Source: Vigna angularis (Eukaryota > Streptophyta > Magnoliopsida > Fabales > Fabaceae). Taken from it: DNA of 64,000 nt. The notes beneath the pieces are model-generated. The model did not search any database. It worked only from the letters and a program-made list of their open reading frames with translations, and was not told where the DNA came from. Both the position numbers and the translations under genes were made by a program. Each line of letters opens with the position of its first letter. The first letter of the stretch is position 1. The stretch covers positions 19,394,501-19,458,500 of the forward strand of contig NC_068971.1 in NCBI RefSeq assembly GCF_016808095.1. The letters are read 5' to 3'. Of this stretch, positions 44,481 to 57,793 are shown piece after piece.

Positions 44481-46070
44481 TGGGCTGGGCACACTACGGT
44501 TTACAACCACATTCGGTCTTTCCTCCATAATGGAGTAGGCAAACTACGATTTACAAGCACTTCCCACCATTAACCATTACCAAGACGTGTTATCCATTGC
44601 AAAGTATTCAAAAAACCCCCTTTAATGTGAAAAAATCTACCTTGGGGAATGAGACTCTCACATCTGGAGAGTACGCACCTACTTTTTGTAAAAAAAGCCA
44701 TTTAGACCCTGGTAATCGATTATAGGAATGATGTAATCGATTACCAAGACATGTCTTGTCTAAAAATGGACTTTCATCCACAATAGACTTGACAAATTTC
44801 GGTTATGAAGGACATTGAAATAGAATAAAAATTGTTCATAAAATCAAAATTGATGAATGATCAACAACGATGACCAACAATAATTCAAATGAAAATGACA
44901 ATCACAAAGGACATAACCTGCAACTTTATTAACATTCAAAATATTTATTACAATACATTTACATTTAAATTTACATCTATCTACACTGATCTCCTACTGC
45001 CAATAATCACTAAATACAAAATTCACTCATGTTTCGGACGATATCCAATGTACGTGTTTTTACAAGCTCTACTCTTGTAACACTTTCATCGTCCTTCCTT
45101 CATAAGGTTGTTTTTAACGTGTTCGTTTTTTTTGTTCCTTCAAATCTTCTCCAATTGTATTAGCTGATGCTTTCACGGAGGAGTAACAAATTTCTTTGCT
45201 TGATGCACCGACATTATTAATGAACTGAAATTTAACAAAAATTACAATTGTATAAAACCATAAAAGGAAATTTTAACAATAAAGGAAATGGCAAAAACCG
45301 AAACAATATTGGGGAAAACCAAAGGTCATACGAAATATACCTTGCTCTCACCGGACAATTCCATTTCACGCAATACAATCAACGAAATCAAACAAAAAAG
45401 GTGAGACCTTGAACAAACAAAAGAGAGCTTTCATTTACAAAAACAAAAAACGAAAGACCTTAAAGAAAGAAAGGACACACCTTTAACAGAAAAACGAGGC
45501 ACCTTCAATAAAGAAAGGTCAAACCTTCAACAGAAAAGAAAAAGGACACACCTTAAACTCAGAGTGCAAAGAGAATGGAGAACTACAGAGAGAACGGAGA
45601 GTGAAGAGAGAACAGAAAATTTGAATTGTAAAGAGAGAATTAATCCTCTTTTTCTGAACAAAAAGACAATGGTATTTTTAGATTCATAAGTGTAGTCTGA
45701 TTACACTTTCCTACATTACTTTTTTTCAAATAAAAAAATCATTTTAACCTCTTTCAATACTGTGCTGACATATAACAGTTGTGAAAAGGTTGTCATTGTT
45801 AACACGGTCCATTTTTAAAAGAGTTTGACGTGGGCAGCCAACGTCAAATGACCTTAAATATGTCAGTAGGAGGGGAAATAGACATCCAAAGACGTCAGAA
45901 GGAGAGGAAATAAACATCCAAAGATGTCGAAGTTAGGATCGCCACATTAATTTGGCTTTGGCGTTAGATAAATAAAAAACCAACATCAAGTTCTCGTTAT
46001 AATTACAAAAATACTATTCATCAATTTTAATGTTGACCTTTAAAGAAACAAAATATACTCACCTGTCCCT
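44481..46070. other. Gene-less repeat region
   Basis: It contains short duplications, for example an about 36-base one near 45860-45930 (GACATCCAAAGACGTCAGAA-like). AT-rich elsewhere. No gene or complete element was identified. Confidence 0.4.
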
Positions 46071-46405
46071 TAAATATATTGTGCATACATTTTTTATCAA
46101 TCATTCAAAATCTGAACCCCATTATAATGCTAACCCTGTAATTAATTAAATATAATATAGTGTTAGAAATTACTCTAATATAAAATTAAAATAAATGCAC
46201 TTTACTTTACAAAATTAAAATATTGTTAATTGTTTTTATAAATACTTCTCAATACCATATTATTATATGAACATATATTTCCTTTTATAAATACTTATCA
46301 ATACAAAGTTACTTCTTAATTTATATTCTTAACTTATAAATAAATTACTATCATTAATTAATGATCAACCTTGTTTTGTAAAACAATTATGTATATTTTT
46401 TTGAA
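46071..46405 (+). repeat. 330-bp repeat, copy 1
   Basis: It matches 61333-61652 and 62183-62545. Shared landmarks are CCCATTATAATGC, AATATAGT, TTAAAATATTGTTAATT, TATCAATAC, CTTAACTTATAAATAAATTAC and the closing AATGATCAACCTT..TGTAAAACAAT. Confidence 0.7.
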
Positions 46406-47179
46406 TTTGAAAAATAAAAATAAAATATTAAACAACTTTTTTATGGTTGAAATTTTTTAATAGGTATTAAATGATATAGAATATGATATATTTTTTACGA
46501 CAAATTATAATCGTCAAAATATGATAAATATTATATAATAAAAGTAATTTTTATGGCTATTTTTAATCAATAGTAATTTTTTTCTTTTCTAACAACTATA
46601 CTAGATTTAAATTTTTATTGTTACGGCCAGCTTTTGACATAAGTAATTTCTTAGGAATATTTTAATTGGTAGGAGTTTTATTTGTGATGGTTATTAACCA
46701 GTAAACTATTAAACTTTAACCTTTAAAAATATAATATTTTTTTTAGGTTTAAACCCTCTGATGGTCCTCATGTACGAGAATCTCAAGTGAGTCTTCATAT
46801 TTAAAATTGTCTCAATTGAGTCATAATATTTGTAAAATTGAGCCAATTTTGTCTTAACCGTTAAGTTGTCACATAGAGCGTTAAGTGATGATGACGTGGT
46901 GATAATATGTTGATGTGTATTATTTGATTATGTGGACTTTATTATTTAAATAAGCAATGTTTGACATAGCACAAGTCTAATTGTTTACTTTAGGAAATTA
47001 GGGATTTCATTTGATCTCTTCGTCTTGTCTAAGCACATGATACTCTTCGTCTTGTCTAAGAAATCTGTGTTGGTGTAGTAAGAAGCTCTTTCTTTAGGGA
47101 TTTCTTCCAAGAACGAGAAAAAAAAAGGTTGTCCCATTCTTCTTCCTAGCTAGCCGCAATAGAGGGTTTCTCTTCTTCA

Positions 47180-47807
47180 AAAAGAAAAAGGTTCTCCTTT
47201 TGACCAGTGTTGTTGCTCACCTCCGTGGTCGGCCGAAATCGCTGTCGGCAACGTCACCATTGCTGGAAGCGCCGCTGCCACCTGCAACGTTTCTTCCTTC
47301 ACGCGCTGCGACTCCTAGACTATGCCCACCTCCACGACCAAGGCTCGCCACCAAATCGCCACACTATGCCACTACCAACGCTCATCGTCACGTCGCCACC
47401 GGTAATCCTAGTCGTCGTCAAAGGCATCACCAGTGAGGGAAAAAACACACTCCATTATGCAAATCTTGAGCCGTCGTGATCGATTCGCCTCTACTCAGAA
47501 TCCACACTCGGCGTCGGCGATGTCGCCGACGATTATCTTCTTATTTGTACTATGTTTTATTGGGTATGGCTTTGGGGTTTTGGGTGGTTGGAGGTTGAAC
47601 ATGGTTGTGGCAAGGATGTTGAATCTGTTTTTTAGTGTTCTCTGTTATTGGGGGCAATGAATAGGTATTGATCAATGGGTTTCAGGTCCTTGTCTCTTTT
47701 TCAGGTGACGATCAGTGTTTAAATTGGGTGATGAAGACATTACAGATCCCAAATAGTATCTTTGAAAAACAGATTCGTATACACAATAAGTACAGGCATT
47801 AAAATAT
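47180..47807 (+). other. GC-rich captured-looking segment inside MULE-1
   Basis: GC-rich between AT-rich repeats, with overlapping short frames in several phases. No protein family recognised. It looks like captured coding DNA, but the source is unknown. Confidence 0.4.
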
Positions 47808-48092
47808 GGGTTAAATATGTTTTTACTCCTTAAACTATCAAGCAAATTTTTTTTAGTCCCTCTTTCAAAGTAAGCTACATTTTGATCCTTTCCTTTAAGG
47901 AAGCCATAATTTTTCGTCCTCTAAAACCAACGGCGTTAAAAAAAAAGCTGAGTTGACTAACGGTGGACTGCCAGGTCAATTTATTTTTCTGTCACTCTTG
48001 CCATGTTAGCATCTCCTTCAACCCTTCTCTATAGAACCCTAATTTCCCTCAGCCGCAAGCCGCCGTCAATGCCGTACTGCCAACACAATGCC

Positions 48093-48618
48093 GCGCCAGC
48101 TAGCCACCATGTCACCGTGAAGCCGCCGCCGCAGAAACCCTAGTTGCCACCATCCTCCATCACGCACCTCCACCATCAACACCCAGACGCGAGCAACCTC
48201 ATCGCGCCACCACCCAACGCGAGCAGTAACATTAGGAGTTCATATTTCCGCCACCACTCTCCCTTCATCATCGCGAGGCCGCCATCAAAACCTCGTCATC
48301 CTCCAAGCTCACATCGGACCACCACTATGAGCAACCATTCGCCGTCGTCGCAAGCCTCCACAACCATAACCATCAGAATCGCAAAGCTGCAAGCAACGTC
48401 GTCGAACATCCAAACAGCGAAGCTCCTCGCGACTTTCTACTCCTGACCTCCAAGACAAAACCCAAAAAATGCAGCAGCCCAAAAACCCCCTAATCAAACC
48501 CAGAACAGAAACCCTAACGCATGCCTTGAGCTCGCGCAACCCCCATAACGCCTCACCACCTCCATCCGCGACACCATCAAACCTACAAGCAGACCCTAAA
48601 TCAGAACCTCCAATGTGC
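48093..48618 (+). other. GC-rich captured-looking segment inside MULE-2, left of element 2
   Basis: It is rich in CCACCATC, CGCGAG and CCGCC words with frames open in more than one phase. It resembles 860-1170 in texture. No domain recognised. Confidence 0.4.
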
Positions 48619-51341
48619 TGATAACGGTTTAAAATACCGTTATCTATGATGTAATTTTGATAATAAATACACCCATTTTGACTTAGAAACATGCTTAGAC
48701 TCGTGTTTTTTCATTAAGTTGTGTGAATAAGAGAGTTGAGGTTGAATTTGATGATTTTATGACTAATTCCCTTTGTTTTGATAGAAAATGAGTTAATACA
48801 TGAAGCAAAGATGAAGTGCTAAGGATATAGAGCTTAGAAAGGCCTAGAAAAGCACAAGAAGAGGGAACCTCACGAAGCTTGGGTGACCTGCAGGACGCTT
48901 GAGCGTGGAAAAATTGACGCTCACCGCCCGGGCGGCGGACCCCCGAAGCCTGAGTGAAATTGGAGGCTTAAGCCTTCCGAAAATCGACGTCCACTATCCC
49001 GACGGCCAATTTGGCCGCCCGAGCATCGCGCGTTGCTGATCCGGCTTAGTTTTTGCTCTGTTTAGACTCTTTTGGACCGGGCCCTGTTTCTACTCTTTTC
49101 CAACTTTATTTAAAGGACCCAGGCGCTCTAGATTTTGTATCTCTGACTGGTGCAACACAACATCATACTCTTTTACTCTCTGAAGGCGGATATGGAGGCG
49201 GAAGCATCCTCTTCTACTCTTAGGGTTTTACTATCTCATGTTTTTCCATTGTACATCTAGTTTCTCCATGTCTATGGGGAACTAAACTCTATTTGTTGTT
49301 GGGGAATGATGTAACCTTGTGAACTCTCATGTATTTAAATTGATTCTTAATCATATATGCTTTATTCATTAATTGTTAGGGAATTCATCTATTTTAATGC
49401 TTGCTCTATTTAACTCATTTAGTTGCATGATTTATGTATTGCATGAGTACCGGGAGGTTCCTTACAATTCAGGTTCTTGTTGAATTCTCCCAAGGGTAAT
49501 ATTTCTCACGGATCAGGGTATGAGTACTTGGTCGTCTTAAGCTCTTGATCTTTAGACTTAATTTTCTAGGAACGCTAGGATTTGCACGAACTAGGAATTA
49601 AGGCAGGCTTATTGCGCCAAGGGATTGGGTTCTAAGTACTTTAGTGAGTGACGTTAACATTAATGCATAAAGAGGAACTTGGTGAAATCTAACCCCAATG
49701 ATAACGATTGAAAAACCGTTATTTTTATACTTAATTTTGATATTAAAAACACTATTTTTGACTTAGAAGCTTGCTTGAACTCATGTTTTTGCTTTAGTTT
49801 TGTGAATAAGAGAGTTGAAGGTGAATTTAATGGTTTTGTGCTAGATTTCCTTGATTTTGTAGGTTATTGGAATGATTTGAAAGAAGAGTTAAAGTACAGA
49901 ATTGTTGGAATGCAGAAAAGTCAACCAGAAACTAGAAAAGTCAACCAGTCAACCAGAAAAGTCAATCAGTCAACCATAATGCATAAAAGTCAACCAGAGT
50001 GAAGAAAAAGTTATGCTGAGCGGCATTGAGCGGTAAATTCCGCTGAGCCGCAGTTTTGAAGTGCCAAAATCACCGTTGAGTGCCGCACTTGGATTAAGCG
50101 CCAGTGCCGCACTTACCGCTAAGCGACATTTTTATGGGCTTGAACTATTTTCTGTCATTTTTGTGGGCTTGGACCTGTCTTCTGTTATTTTTATGTTCTA
50201 TTTAAGGACTTGCACGTCCTTGGGATTGTATCTTTTTGATGGATTAAGCACAAAAACACACTTTTCAAGATTTGGGGATGGTGACAACTCTTCTCTTTCT
50301 CGATTTTTTTCTATCTCTTTCATTCCATTATTCATCTAGTTTTTCCATGACGATGGAGGGCTAAACCTTATTGTTGTTGGGAAAGATGTAACCTTTGTAA
50401 ACTCTCATGTATTGAATTTGTTCTTCAAGATCTTCTTTAAGATACATGCTTTCTTTCATTAACTGTTAGGGTTTTTCCTCTTTGCTCAAAGCATGCATTG
50501 TTTAACTCATTCGATGTCATGATTACTGATTTTGTCGATATGGACACATATGGGGAAATCTAGATCTTGGGAATCTCTTCGAGTAGTAGTATTGCCTAGA
50601 CATAGGGATATGATGGTTGGTTGCCTTTAAGCTTCTGTGGTGTGTAATGCATGAATAATTGCTAGGGAGACAAGACATTATAAACTAGTGATTATGATTA
50701 GGCTTTCTTCGCCGAGACATCGGGTTTAAGGAAATTTAGAGAGTGACATTAACATTAATGAAGGAAGATGAATTCATATATGCATGAGAGTAATCTAGGT
50801 GAAATCTAAACATCAACAACAATATCATCAACTTCATCCATTCTTTCATGTGTTTAACCTCAATTGATCAAATTGCATTCATGTTTATTTTATCGCATTT
50901 GCATTCAAAACCCAAAAATATGTTCTTTAGAGTCTTAATTAGTTGAGTAATCACATAACTGTTTAGTGCCGTGAGTCTCTTGGAAACGATACTTGGTTTA
51001 CCATGTTTATTACTTGATACGATTCGGTTACACTTGCCGATGTCTTAACAAGTTTTTGACTCCGTTTTCGGGGATCAAAAATTTGTTCATCTCCCAACAA
51101 CATATTCATCTCATATTAAACAACATCCGTTCATATCTGTGTTACTCTACTATTGATCAATTTGCATTCATATTTTATTTTATGTTTCTGCATCTCAAAC
51201 CAATGATCTCGTTTATTTTAAGTCTTAATTAATTAATTTATCACACGACTGTTTAGTGCCGAGAGTCCTCTGGGATACGATACTTGGTGTTACCATTTTA
51301 TATTACTTGTGCGATTTGGTACACTTGCCAATCCATCAACA
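48619..51341 (+). repeat. 5' LTR of element 2, interrupted
   Basis: 48619-49698 and 51098-51341 together make an LTR of about 1.32 kb; the 3' LTR (57794-59142) is 1349 bp. The break contains the solo LTR 49699-51092 and one copy of its target duplication. A GC palindrome cluster lies at 48868-49030. The 5' copy lacks about 25 bases near GCATAAAGAGGAA. Confidence 0.85.
49699..51092 (+). mobile_element. Solo LTR, family A relative, nested in the 5' LTR of element 2
   Basis: It begins TGATAACGATTG and ends TTGTTCATCT, with CCCAA on both sides (49694-49698, 51093-51097), a perfect target duplication. Palindromes CTGAGCGGCATTGAGCGG are at about 50016-50040. Its U5 contains AACAAGTTTTTGACTCCGTT, a decayed primer-site-like stretch. 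Short direct repeats of AAAGTCAACCAG lie at 49916-49998. Confidence 0.9.
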
Positions 51342-51347
51342 AGTTTT

Positions 51348-51365
51348 TGGCGCCGTTGCTGGGGA
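51348..51365 (+). other. Primer binding site of element 2
   Basis: TGGCGCCGTTGCTGGGGA is complementary to tRNA-Asp except for one C-to-T change, which still allows G-U pairing. The spacer from the LTR end is AGTTTT, identical to element 1. Confidence 0.85.
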
Positions 51366-51522
51366 CTCACGGTTTAAACTATTCTATTTGTGTGATTCTT
51401 AATTAATTTTGGCTTTATTATATTTTACTTTATTTTATTTTATTTTGTTTTATTTTATTTTGTTATCTTTTATTTTATTTTTATTTTGTGCTAACAATAT
51501 TTTCTAGGGTTTTGTTTGGTTT

Positions 51523-54069
51523 ATGCAGGATACAGTAAGAACAAGGAGCAACAAAAGCTTTAAACCTCTTCTTGAAGGACTTGAGACTAGTAGGAGGCCA
51601 CAAAGAAAGAGACTTGCTAGAGTACCTTCTCTAGAAAGAATTTCATAGGTCCTACAATCTGATCAAGAAAGCATGGACAACAATGAGGGCAGACATACTT
51701 TGGTAGATTATGCAACTGTTGTTGGCCTGTACCATTTTAACAACATTGCAAAGCCAATGGTCAACGCCACAAGCATGGAGATGAAGCCTGCATTGATCCA
51801 TCTAGTAAAAAGCAACCAGTTCAATGGACTATCCAATGAAAGTCCATATGAGCATTTGACCACTTTTAATGAGATCTGCAACACTGTGAAGTTGAATGGA
51901 GTGCCAGATGATGCTATAAAACTGATTTTGTTTCCTTTTTCACTGGGAGGAAACGCTAAACTATGGCTAAACTCTTTTCCTTAAAACAACTTTACTAGGT
52001 GGGAAGATGTGGTTGCCAAATTCTTGAATAAATACTTCCCACAGTCAAAGATCAAGAAAGGGAAGTAGGAAATCTCTTCTTTCAACCAAGGCATGGACGA
52101 ATCATTAGGGCAAGCATGGGATAGATACAAAAGCTTGCTGAGAAAGACACCTACTCATGGTTTTGATGAAGCAACATTAGTCATTCTTTTCCTTGGAGGT
52201 CTATGTTCACAAACCAAATTGATGTTGGATGCCTCAACTTGAGGCAATATCAAATGCAAGACTCCAGAGGAAGCCTATGAGTTAATTGACAACATGGCTA
52301 CCAATGATAATGAGATGCACAATGAAAGAAAAACTTCCTCACAGCCTAAGGGAGTTTTACAACTACAGTCTTATGATGCCTTGCTTGCTCAAAATAAAAT
52401 TATCACTCAACAATTGGAGATTTTGACAAAAAAACTTTCTCAACCATCAAAGGAGTGCCAGAATGTTTCACAAGTTCAACAACAACTATGTGAGCTATGT
52501 GGTGGTGATCATATTAATGGTCAATGTGCAGTGCCCGAGAATCTCAATGAGAATGTGAATTACATGGGCAACCAATTCTGTCCCAACAACTACAATCAAG
52601 GGTGGAAATCCCATCCAAGCACAGGACAAAGCCAATTTGGGCAAACTGGTGGACAATTAAATAGACCACCACAACAGCAACAACAACAGTGGCAACAACA
52701 ACCCTCTCTATCTGACAGAACTACAAAGCTTGAGGAGACCCTCCAAAAATTCATGCAGGCTCTTTCCACTTAGAAAAGCACTGAAGCTGCTATAAGAAAC
52801 TTGGAGATGCAGGTTGGTCAAATGGCCAAAAAGTTGGAAGAAATGCCTATCAAAAGTTTTGGGGCTAATACTGAAGTTAATCCCAAAGAAGAATGTAAGG
52901 CCATTGTGAGTATGAAAGATGAGAGAGAGAAAGAAAAAGAAAGTTTGAGTGAAGAAGAAAAAGAAGAGAGTGAAAAAAAAGAAAAAGAGGAGAAAAAAAT
53001 TGAGAAAAAAGAAAAATAAAAAGAGGAGAGTGAGAGAGAGAAAAAATAAGGGGTTGAGAGAAAAATCTCAATCACCCTGAAGAGTACTCCAGAAAAGAAA
53101 AAGAAAGCCAAATAGGATGCATTGAAGTAATTTCCAAAAAATTAGGAACACAAATCCCTGTGACTGAAGCATTGTAGCAGATTAATGAATATGATAAATT
53201 TTTGAAGGAACTCCTCACAAGAAAGAAATATTTAAATGAGGAAACAACAAAAGTACAGGAAGAATGCAGTATGATTTTACAAAAGACACTCCCTCCTAAG
53301 GTTGAAGATCCAGGATGTTTTACCATTCCTTGTACTATATGGAATCATAAAATAGGGAAAGCCCTAATTGATTTAGGGTCCAGTATTAATTTGATGCCCC
53401 TATCTGTTCTTGAAAAGATTGGTGGTTTTGAAGTCAAACCTGCAAAGATGACTCTGTTTATGGCTGATGGATCCACCAAAAAGCCCTATGGTGCAATGGA
53501 AGATGTAATGATTCAAATTGACAATCTCAGATTCTTGGTAGATTTTGTGATAATGGAGATGGGGGAAGATTTGGAGATCCCTATTATTCTTCGGAGGCCG
53601 TTCATGAAAACGGCCAAGGTAATCATTAATGTGGATGATGGAACTATAACACTTAAAGACCAAGAAGAGGAGGTGATTTTTAATGTCTTCAATGTGGAGC
53701 AGCCAATCCAGGTGAAAAAGACTAGTCTCAGGACTTCAAGGGGAGGTATACCAGAAACCAGTACTAAAGCTGCCAAGCCAGGTAAGGAAGGTAAATATTG
53801 TTTTTTTATCACAAGTACAGCAAGAAGAAAAAGACAGCAAAGATGCAACTGTTCATCAAGATTCTCTGAAGAAACATGAAGAACTGAAACTAGGACTACT
53901 AGTGGGGTTTAAGAAAAAGTTTTGGGTTGTTAAAGAACTTAGAGCTGATGGACTAATAGAGATTGAATCACCAATTTCAAGGAGAACAAAAAAGGTGAAC
54001 AGGAAGTTGCTGAAGATCAATTGGTGTGAAAAAGGAAAAGATAACACCAAAATCAAAGATGTGACATGA
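51523..54069 (+). pseudogene. Gag-protease pseudogene of element 2
   Basis: It can be followed along the whole Gag-protease of element 1: the conserved start MQDTVRTRSNK, the Gag core (GNAKLWLNSFP), CELCGGDHINGQC, a Gln-rich stretch, LIDLGSSINLMP and IILRRPFMKTA. Stops at several sites correspond to sense codons in element 1 (for example TAG for CAA in the GKQEISS motif at about 52066, TGA for GGA at about 52241, TAG at about 52771). The linker 52910-53110 is Glu/Lys-rich with extra stops. Most changes fit C-to-T decay or single substitutions. No function remains. Confidence 0.9.
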
Positions 54070-54076
54070 GCTTATT

Positions 54077-54270
54077 GGGTCAAGCTAGTGACGTTAAAGA
54101 AGCGCTTGCTGGGAGGCAACCCAGTGTCTTACAAACTTTTAATTGTTTAGTTTTTTATTTTGTTATTTTTATTTTTTTTATTTTTTATTTTCAATTGTTT
54201 TCTGTTTATTTTGTGTTTGCTTTGGGTCAACCTAGTACGTTAAAGAAGCGCTTACTAGGAGGCAACCTAG
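54077..54270 (+). repeat. Conserved post-gag blocks of element 2, two copies
   Basis: 54077-54124 and 54224-54270 read GGGTCAAGCTAGTGACGTTA and GGGTCAACCTAGTACGTTAA, each followed by AGAAGCGCTT and ending in CCCAG/CCTAG. They match 8469-8516 and 8686-8733 in element 1. Here no stem-loops lie between them. Confidence 0.7.
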
Positions 54271-54497
54271 TGTTCCTACAAACTTTTATTTGCTTTCTTT
54301 TATTTTATCTTTGTTTGGGTGTGACTCTAGTTTGCCTACTTTGTAAGAGCTGAATGTTTGAGGAGTGAGGAGAGATTAATTGATTGATCTGAGAGTATTG
54401 TGAGGACTAGGGAAAAGAAACTGAAAAATTTTAGGCTGAATCAGTAAACTTAGGGCAGGGCAAAACCCAAAATAGGTAAAATTAAGAGGGGGTAACA

Positions 54498-54843
54498 GTA
54501 CCGCCCGCTACCCGGGCGACCCACTTAGCCCGCCTGGGCAGCGGCACTACAGAGGGGCTCTTTAAGCTCGAAGCTTGGGCGAACTCAGCCCATTTTCACT
54601 CTTTTTAACTCCAAGGGTCTCGCCCAAGCCCCTATTCTCTGATTTCCCTCAACCTAGCTCCTCAAAACTCTTCTCCCAAGTGCTCTCTCCACTTTCCACC
54701 TTTTAATCTCACCAAAACCCTAAGATTTCACCATTTTTGCACCATCCAAGGATCCAAGTTTGGGGCTTTGAAGGGTAGCAACTGAAGATCACATTTGTTC
54801 TTCCATTATTTGAGCATTTTCTCTGATTTTTTCTTCCAATCAA
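54498..54843 (+). promoter_or_regulatory. Promoter-like leader of the second ORF, element 2
   Basis: A palindrome cluster with CCGCCCGCTACCCGGGCG and CCGCCTGGGCAGCGG (54498-54547) is followed by a pyrimidine-rich leader ending AATCAA|GTAAGT, a strong splice donor. The predicted intron is 54844-55274 and holds a second cluster (55070-55110, CCGCCTGGGCAGCGG). Confidence 0.45.
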
Positions 54844-55276
54844 GTAAGTCATAAGCCCTAAAGCGTTCAATTTATATAAATTTGATAAAGATGCATGTTC
54901 TTGAAAAAGGGTTTGATGATTAGGGATGAAATTGATTGACTTTGTTGATTGGGGCTGTGTAAAACTGTTTTACCTTTGTTTGGACCGATTAAAGTGTGTT
55001 AATTTTGGCTGGGATTGATTAGAAACTGATTTGGAAAGTGAAAAAGTGAAGCAACCAGTCTTGGCAGCACCGCTCGTGCCTAGGCCCCCTAGGCCGCCTG
55101 GGCAGCGGACGTCTGTAACTGCACACGGGTTTTTCTTGTTTTTTGGCTCTGTGGTCCTATGCCGATGGCACTGATGGTTCCCTAATTGTTCTGGGAATAG
55201 TTGCATTGGGCTGTTATATTATTGGAACTAATGTTTGATGTTTTCTGGCTTTGTTTGTAAATATCTGTATGTAGGA

Positions 55277-56429
55277 ATGGCATCCTCATCAGGAAGGAGA
55301 GTAAAGACTGCTGGCAATAAGAGAAAAGAAAAAGAGCAGTATTACTCTCACCAGTTAAGAACGACTGCCCACGAGAGGTATTTGTCCTCAGTGAACGCCA
55401 AAAAGGTGCTAATGGAACGTAGGGTGGGAATTATCCCTACTTTGGCCCCCTAGTTTGGAAGGGACGTCAACGCCAGATGTTGGGGGAACCTGGCCACTTA
55501 TCCTGCTCTTGCTAGCATCCCTATTGTGAAAGAGCTTTACACTAATGCTAAGGCATTAGGAGGAGAGCAAGAGACTTATACCAGCTATGTGAGGGGCAAA
55601 AAAATTTCCTTTGATGTTGACACCATCAACACTTTTTTGGGCACTGCTTGGGAAGAAGAGCGGTGTCAGTATGAGCGGGTTATTGTTGAAGGGGTCGATT
55701 ACGAGGATGTGGAGAGGACCCTATGTGTGCCTGGAGGGCACTTTGAGAGGAGTAGATCTGATGTACCTATCCACATCAAGAGGGCATCTTTAATACCACT
55801 GGACAAATATTGGATGACCTTCTCCCAGGCCAACATCCACCCCTGACCCATATGTCTGATATCACCACTCAGAGGGCTATCCTTTTATATTGTATTTTGA
55901 GTGGAAGGGAGGTCAACTTAGGGGCAATTATTGCTGAGAAAATCAAGAGTTGTGCACGTGTTGTGAGTAGTAGGACCCCTTTAGGACACCCCTCTCTGAT
56001 CACACATCTGTGTGAGATTATGGGTGTTGATGTGTCAGTACCACCATTTGAGCAACCAAGGAAGGAGCTGGATGAGACCTATTTAACTTACTATTGCTCT
56101 ACAGAGGGCCAGGCCACAGCTAGGCACTACAGCAGGTTCCCATGATGCACAAGAGGGCACCACCACCAGCATAGGGGCCTGCCCATGAAGCCGCCCCGTT
56201 TCAGATGCGGGACATGTATATGTCCCTGATGGAGGCCTGGATGATGGTTCTCTACAGAGGAGAGCAAGAGCTGCTGAGGACGCTCACGTCCGCCTTTCCT
56301 AATAGGGAGTTTATTTCACAGGAGGAGTTTGCAGCTAGGGTGGCATATCTAGAGGATCCGACAGATGCAGCAGGTGGAGATGCAGCAGGTGGAGATGCAG
56401 CTGATGAGGAGGAGGACTCTGATGATTAG
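55277..56429 (+). pseudogene. Second ORF of element 2, broken
   Basis: It aligns with 9586-10821 of element 1: MASSSGRRVKT, KVLMERRVGIIPTLAP, VKELYTNAK, YVRGKKISFD, PGGHFERSR, FSQANIHP, PLGHPSLITHLCEIMGVD, a RDMYMSLM segment and a final acidic EEEDSDD tail ending with TAG at 56427. Breaks are a TAG for a Gln codon at 55451, a frameshift after NIHP (about 55845) and another near 56140. A duplicated GGDAAGGDAAD stretch is visible near the end. Confidence 0.85.
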
Positions 56430-56444
56430 AGAGTGATTGTATTT

Positions 56445-56464
56445 GGCGTCTACTGATGGACGCT
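56445..56464 (+). other. Stem-loop after the second ORF, element 2
   Basis: GGCGTC-TACTGATG-GACGCT: the loop is the one in element 1, the stem is different, with 5 Watson-Crick pairs plus a closing G-T. It begins 15 bases after the stop codon, the same position as the hairpin at 10833 in element 1. Confidence 0.65.
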
Positions 56465-57780
56465 TCTTTGTTCAAACAGGATTTCTCTTTATTTTCCTTG
56501 CTTTTATTTTTTGTCTTATTTTTTATTTTGGTTATTGTTGAACTCTTTTAATATTCCTATTTTTATTGTTTTTTCTGGAATAATGTACTTTGCTCTATCT
56601 TATTGCAGTGGTTTAGTTCTTTTGGTGTTGTGTTTTGATGAGTGTTACTTTTTGATGCTTATTTTTTGGATTGATGTTGAGATGATGCATGATGTGAAAA
56701 TACACAGGTGGTTGCTTCTACCATGTGAAACAGATGCTTGAGGTAAAACTTGATTGAGATACTGAGCAGGATGTTTTTCTGAATTCTGGAACTTGAGAGT
56801 TTACCTGTGTGAATTTTGGGCTTCAGTGTTGTTGTGAATAATTTCTATTACTCTGGAAGCATAAATGATTTTTCCCAAATTTTCTGTGATTGAACTACTT
56901 GCTTGCAGGTTTCATATGATCAAGGCCATATTTTGTTTTCCCTTATTTTTTAGCCTACTCATGAATTTTTCCAAATAAAAAGAGAACAGTTTGTTCCATC
57001 CTTTGAACCCTTAGCCTTAAGCATGTTTTGAAAACCCTATTTTAAATTCTTTACCTTGAGTTGAGTTGAGAATATTTGTGAGGTATTGAAAAAGGTTCAA
57101 AGCAACCCCACTTTTCTAAGCAGTGAACAATTAAAAAGCAGCAGAAAAAGAAAAAGAAAAAGAAAAGGAAAAAGAAAAAAATAAAAAGAAAAATAGAGCT
57201 CACTGTAAGGGAAAAAGGTTAGGAAAGATCTTCTTGAAAAGAGAACCTGTGAGTAATTGATAAATTCATAAATGTCTCTCTTAACTCAAGGATTTTTGCT
57301 GACCGGAAAAACCAATTTCCTTCTTAAACCAGCCAAGTTACAAGCCATGAAAAGCCCTTGTGATGACAGCTTGCATGTTAGTATGTTTGATTTTGGTAAA
57401 ATGGAGGCAAAATTAATTTGTGTGATATTGTGATAGCAGAGTGATTGAGAGATCTCACTATACACCTGTGAGTTGAGTGATATACTTTTGAGTGCTTGAG
57501 TGAAACACTTTCTTTGGTGAGGAATAGTTCTTTGAATTTCTGATTACATCTCTGCTTGGTTTATTGATTGCTCTTAAGGATAACATCTGTTGAACTGTTT
57601 GAGTATCACTTTAAGTTATTTGAGAGAAAGCATCTGGGCATCTTGAGTGGTATTCCTATGATGAGCTGATTTGAGTGATTACTTGTCGTAGAAAAAGATT
57701 TTTGAAAAACTGCTGAACCACTGTGATATTTGTTGAGAGTTAAGTTACATTTTGTTTTGCTCGAGGACAAGCAAAGTTCT
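56465..57780 (+). other. Non-coding 3' internal region of element 2
   Basis: Homologous to 10859-12083 in element 1. It holds a purine-rich run (AAAAAG)n at about 57138-57190 and ends GAGGACAAGCAAAGTTCT. Confidence 0.6.
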
Positions 57781-57793
57781 AAGTTTGGGGTTG
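57781..57793 (+). other. Polypurine tract of element 2
   Basis: AAGTTTGGGGTTG lies directly before the 3' LTR (TGATAACGAC at 57794). Confidence 0.7.
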
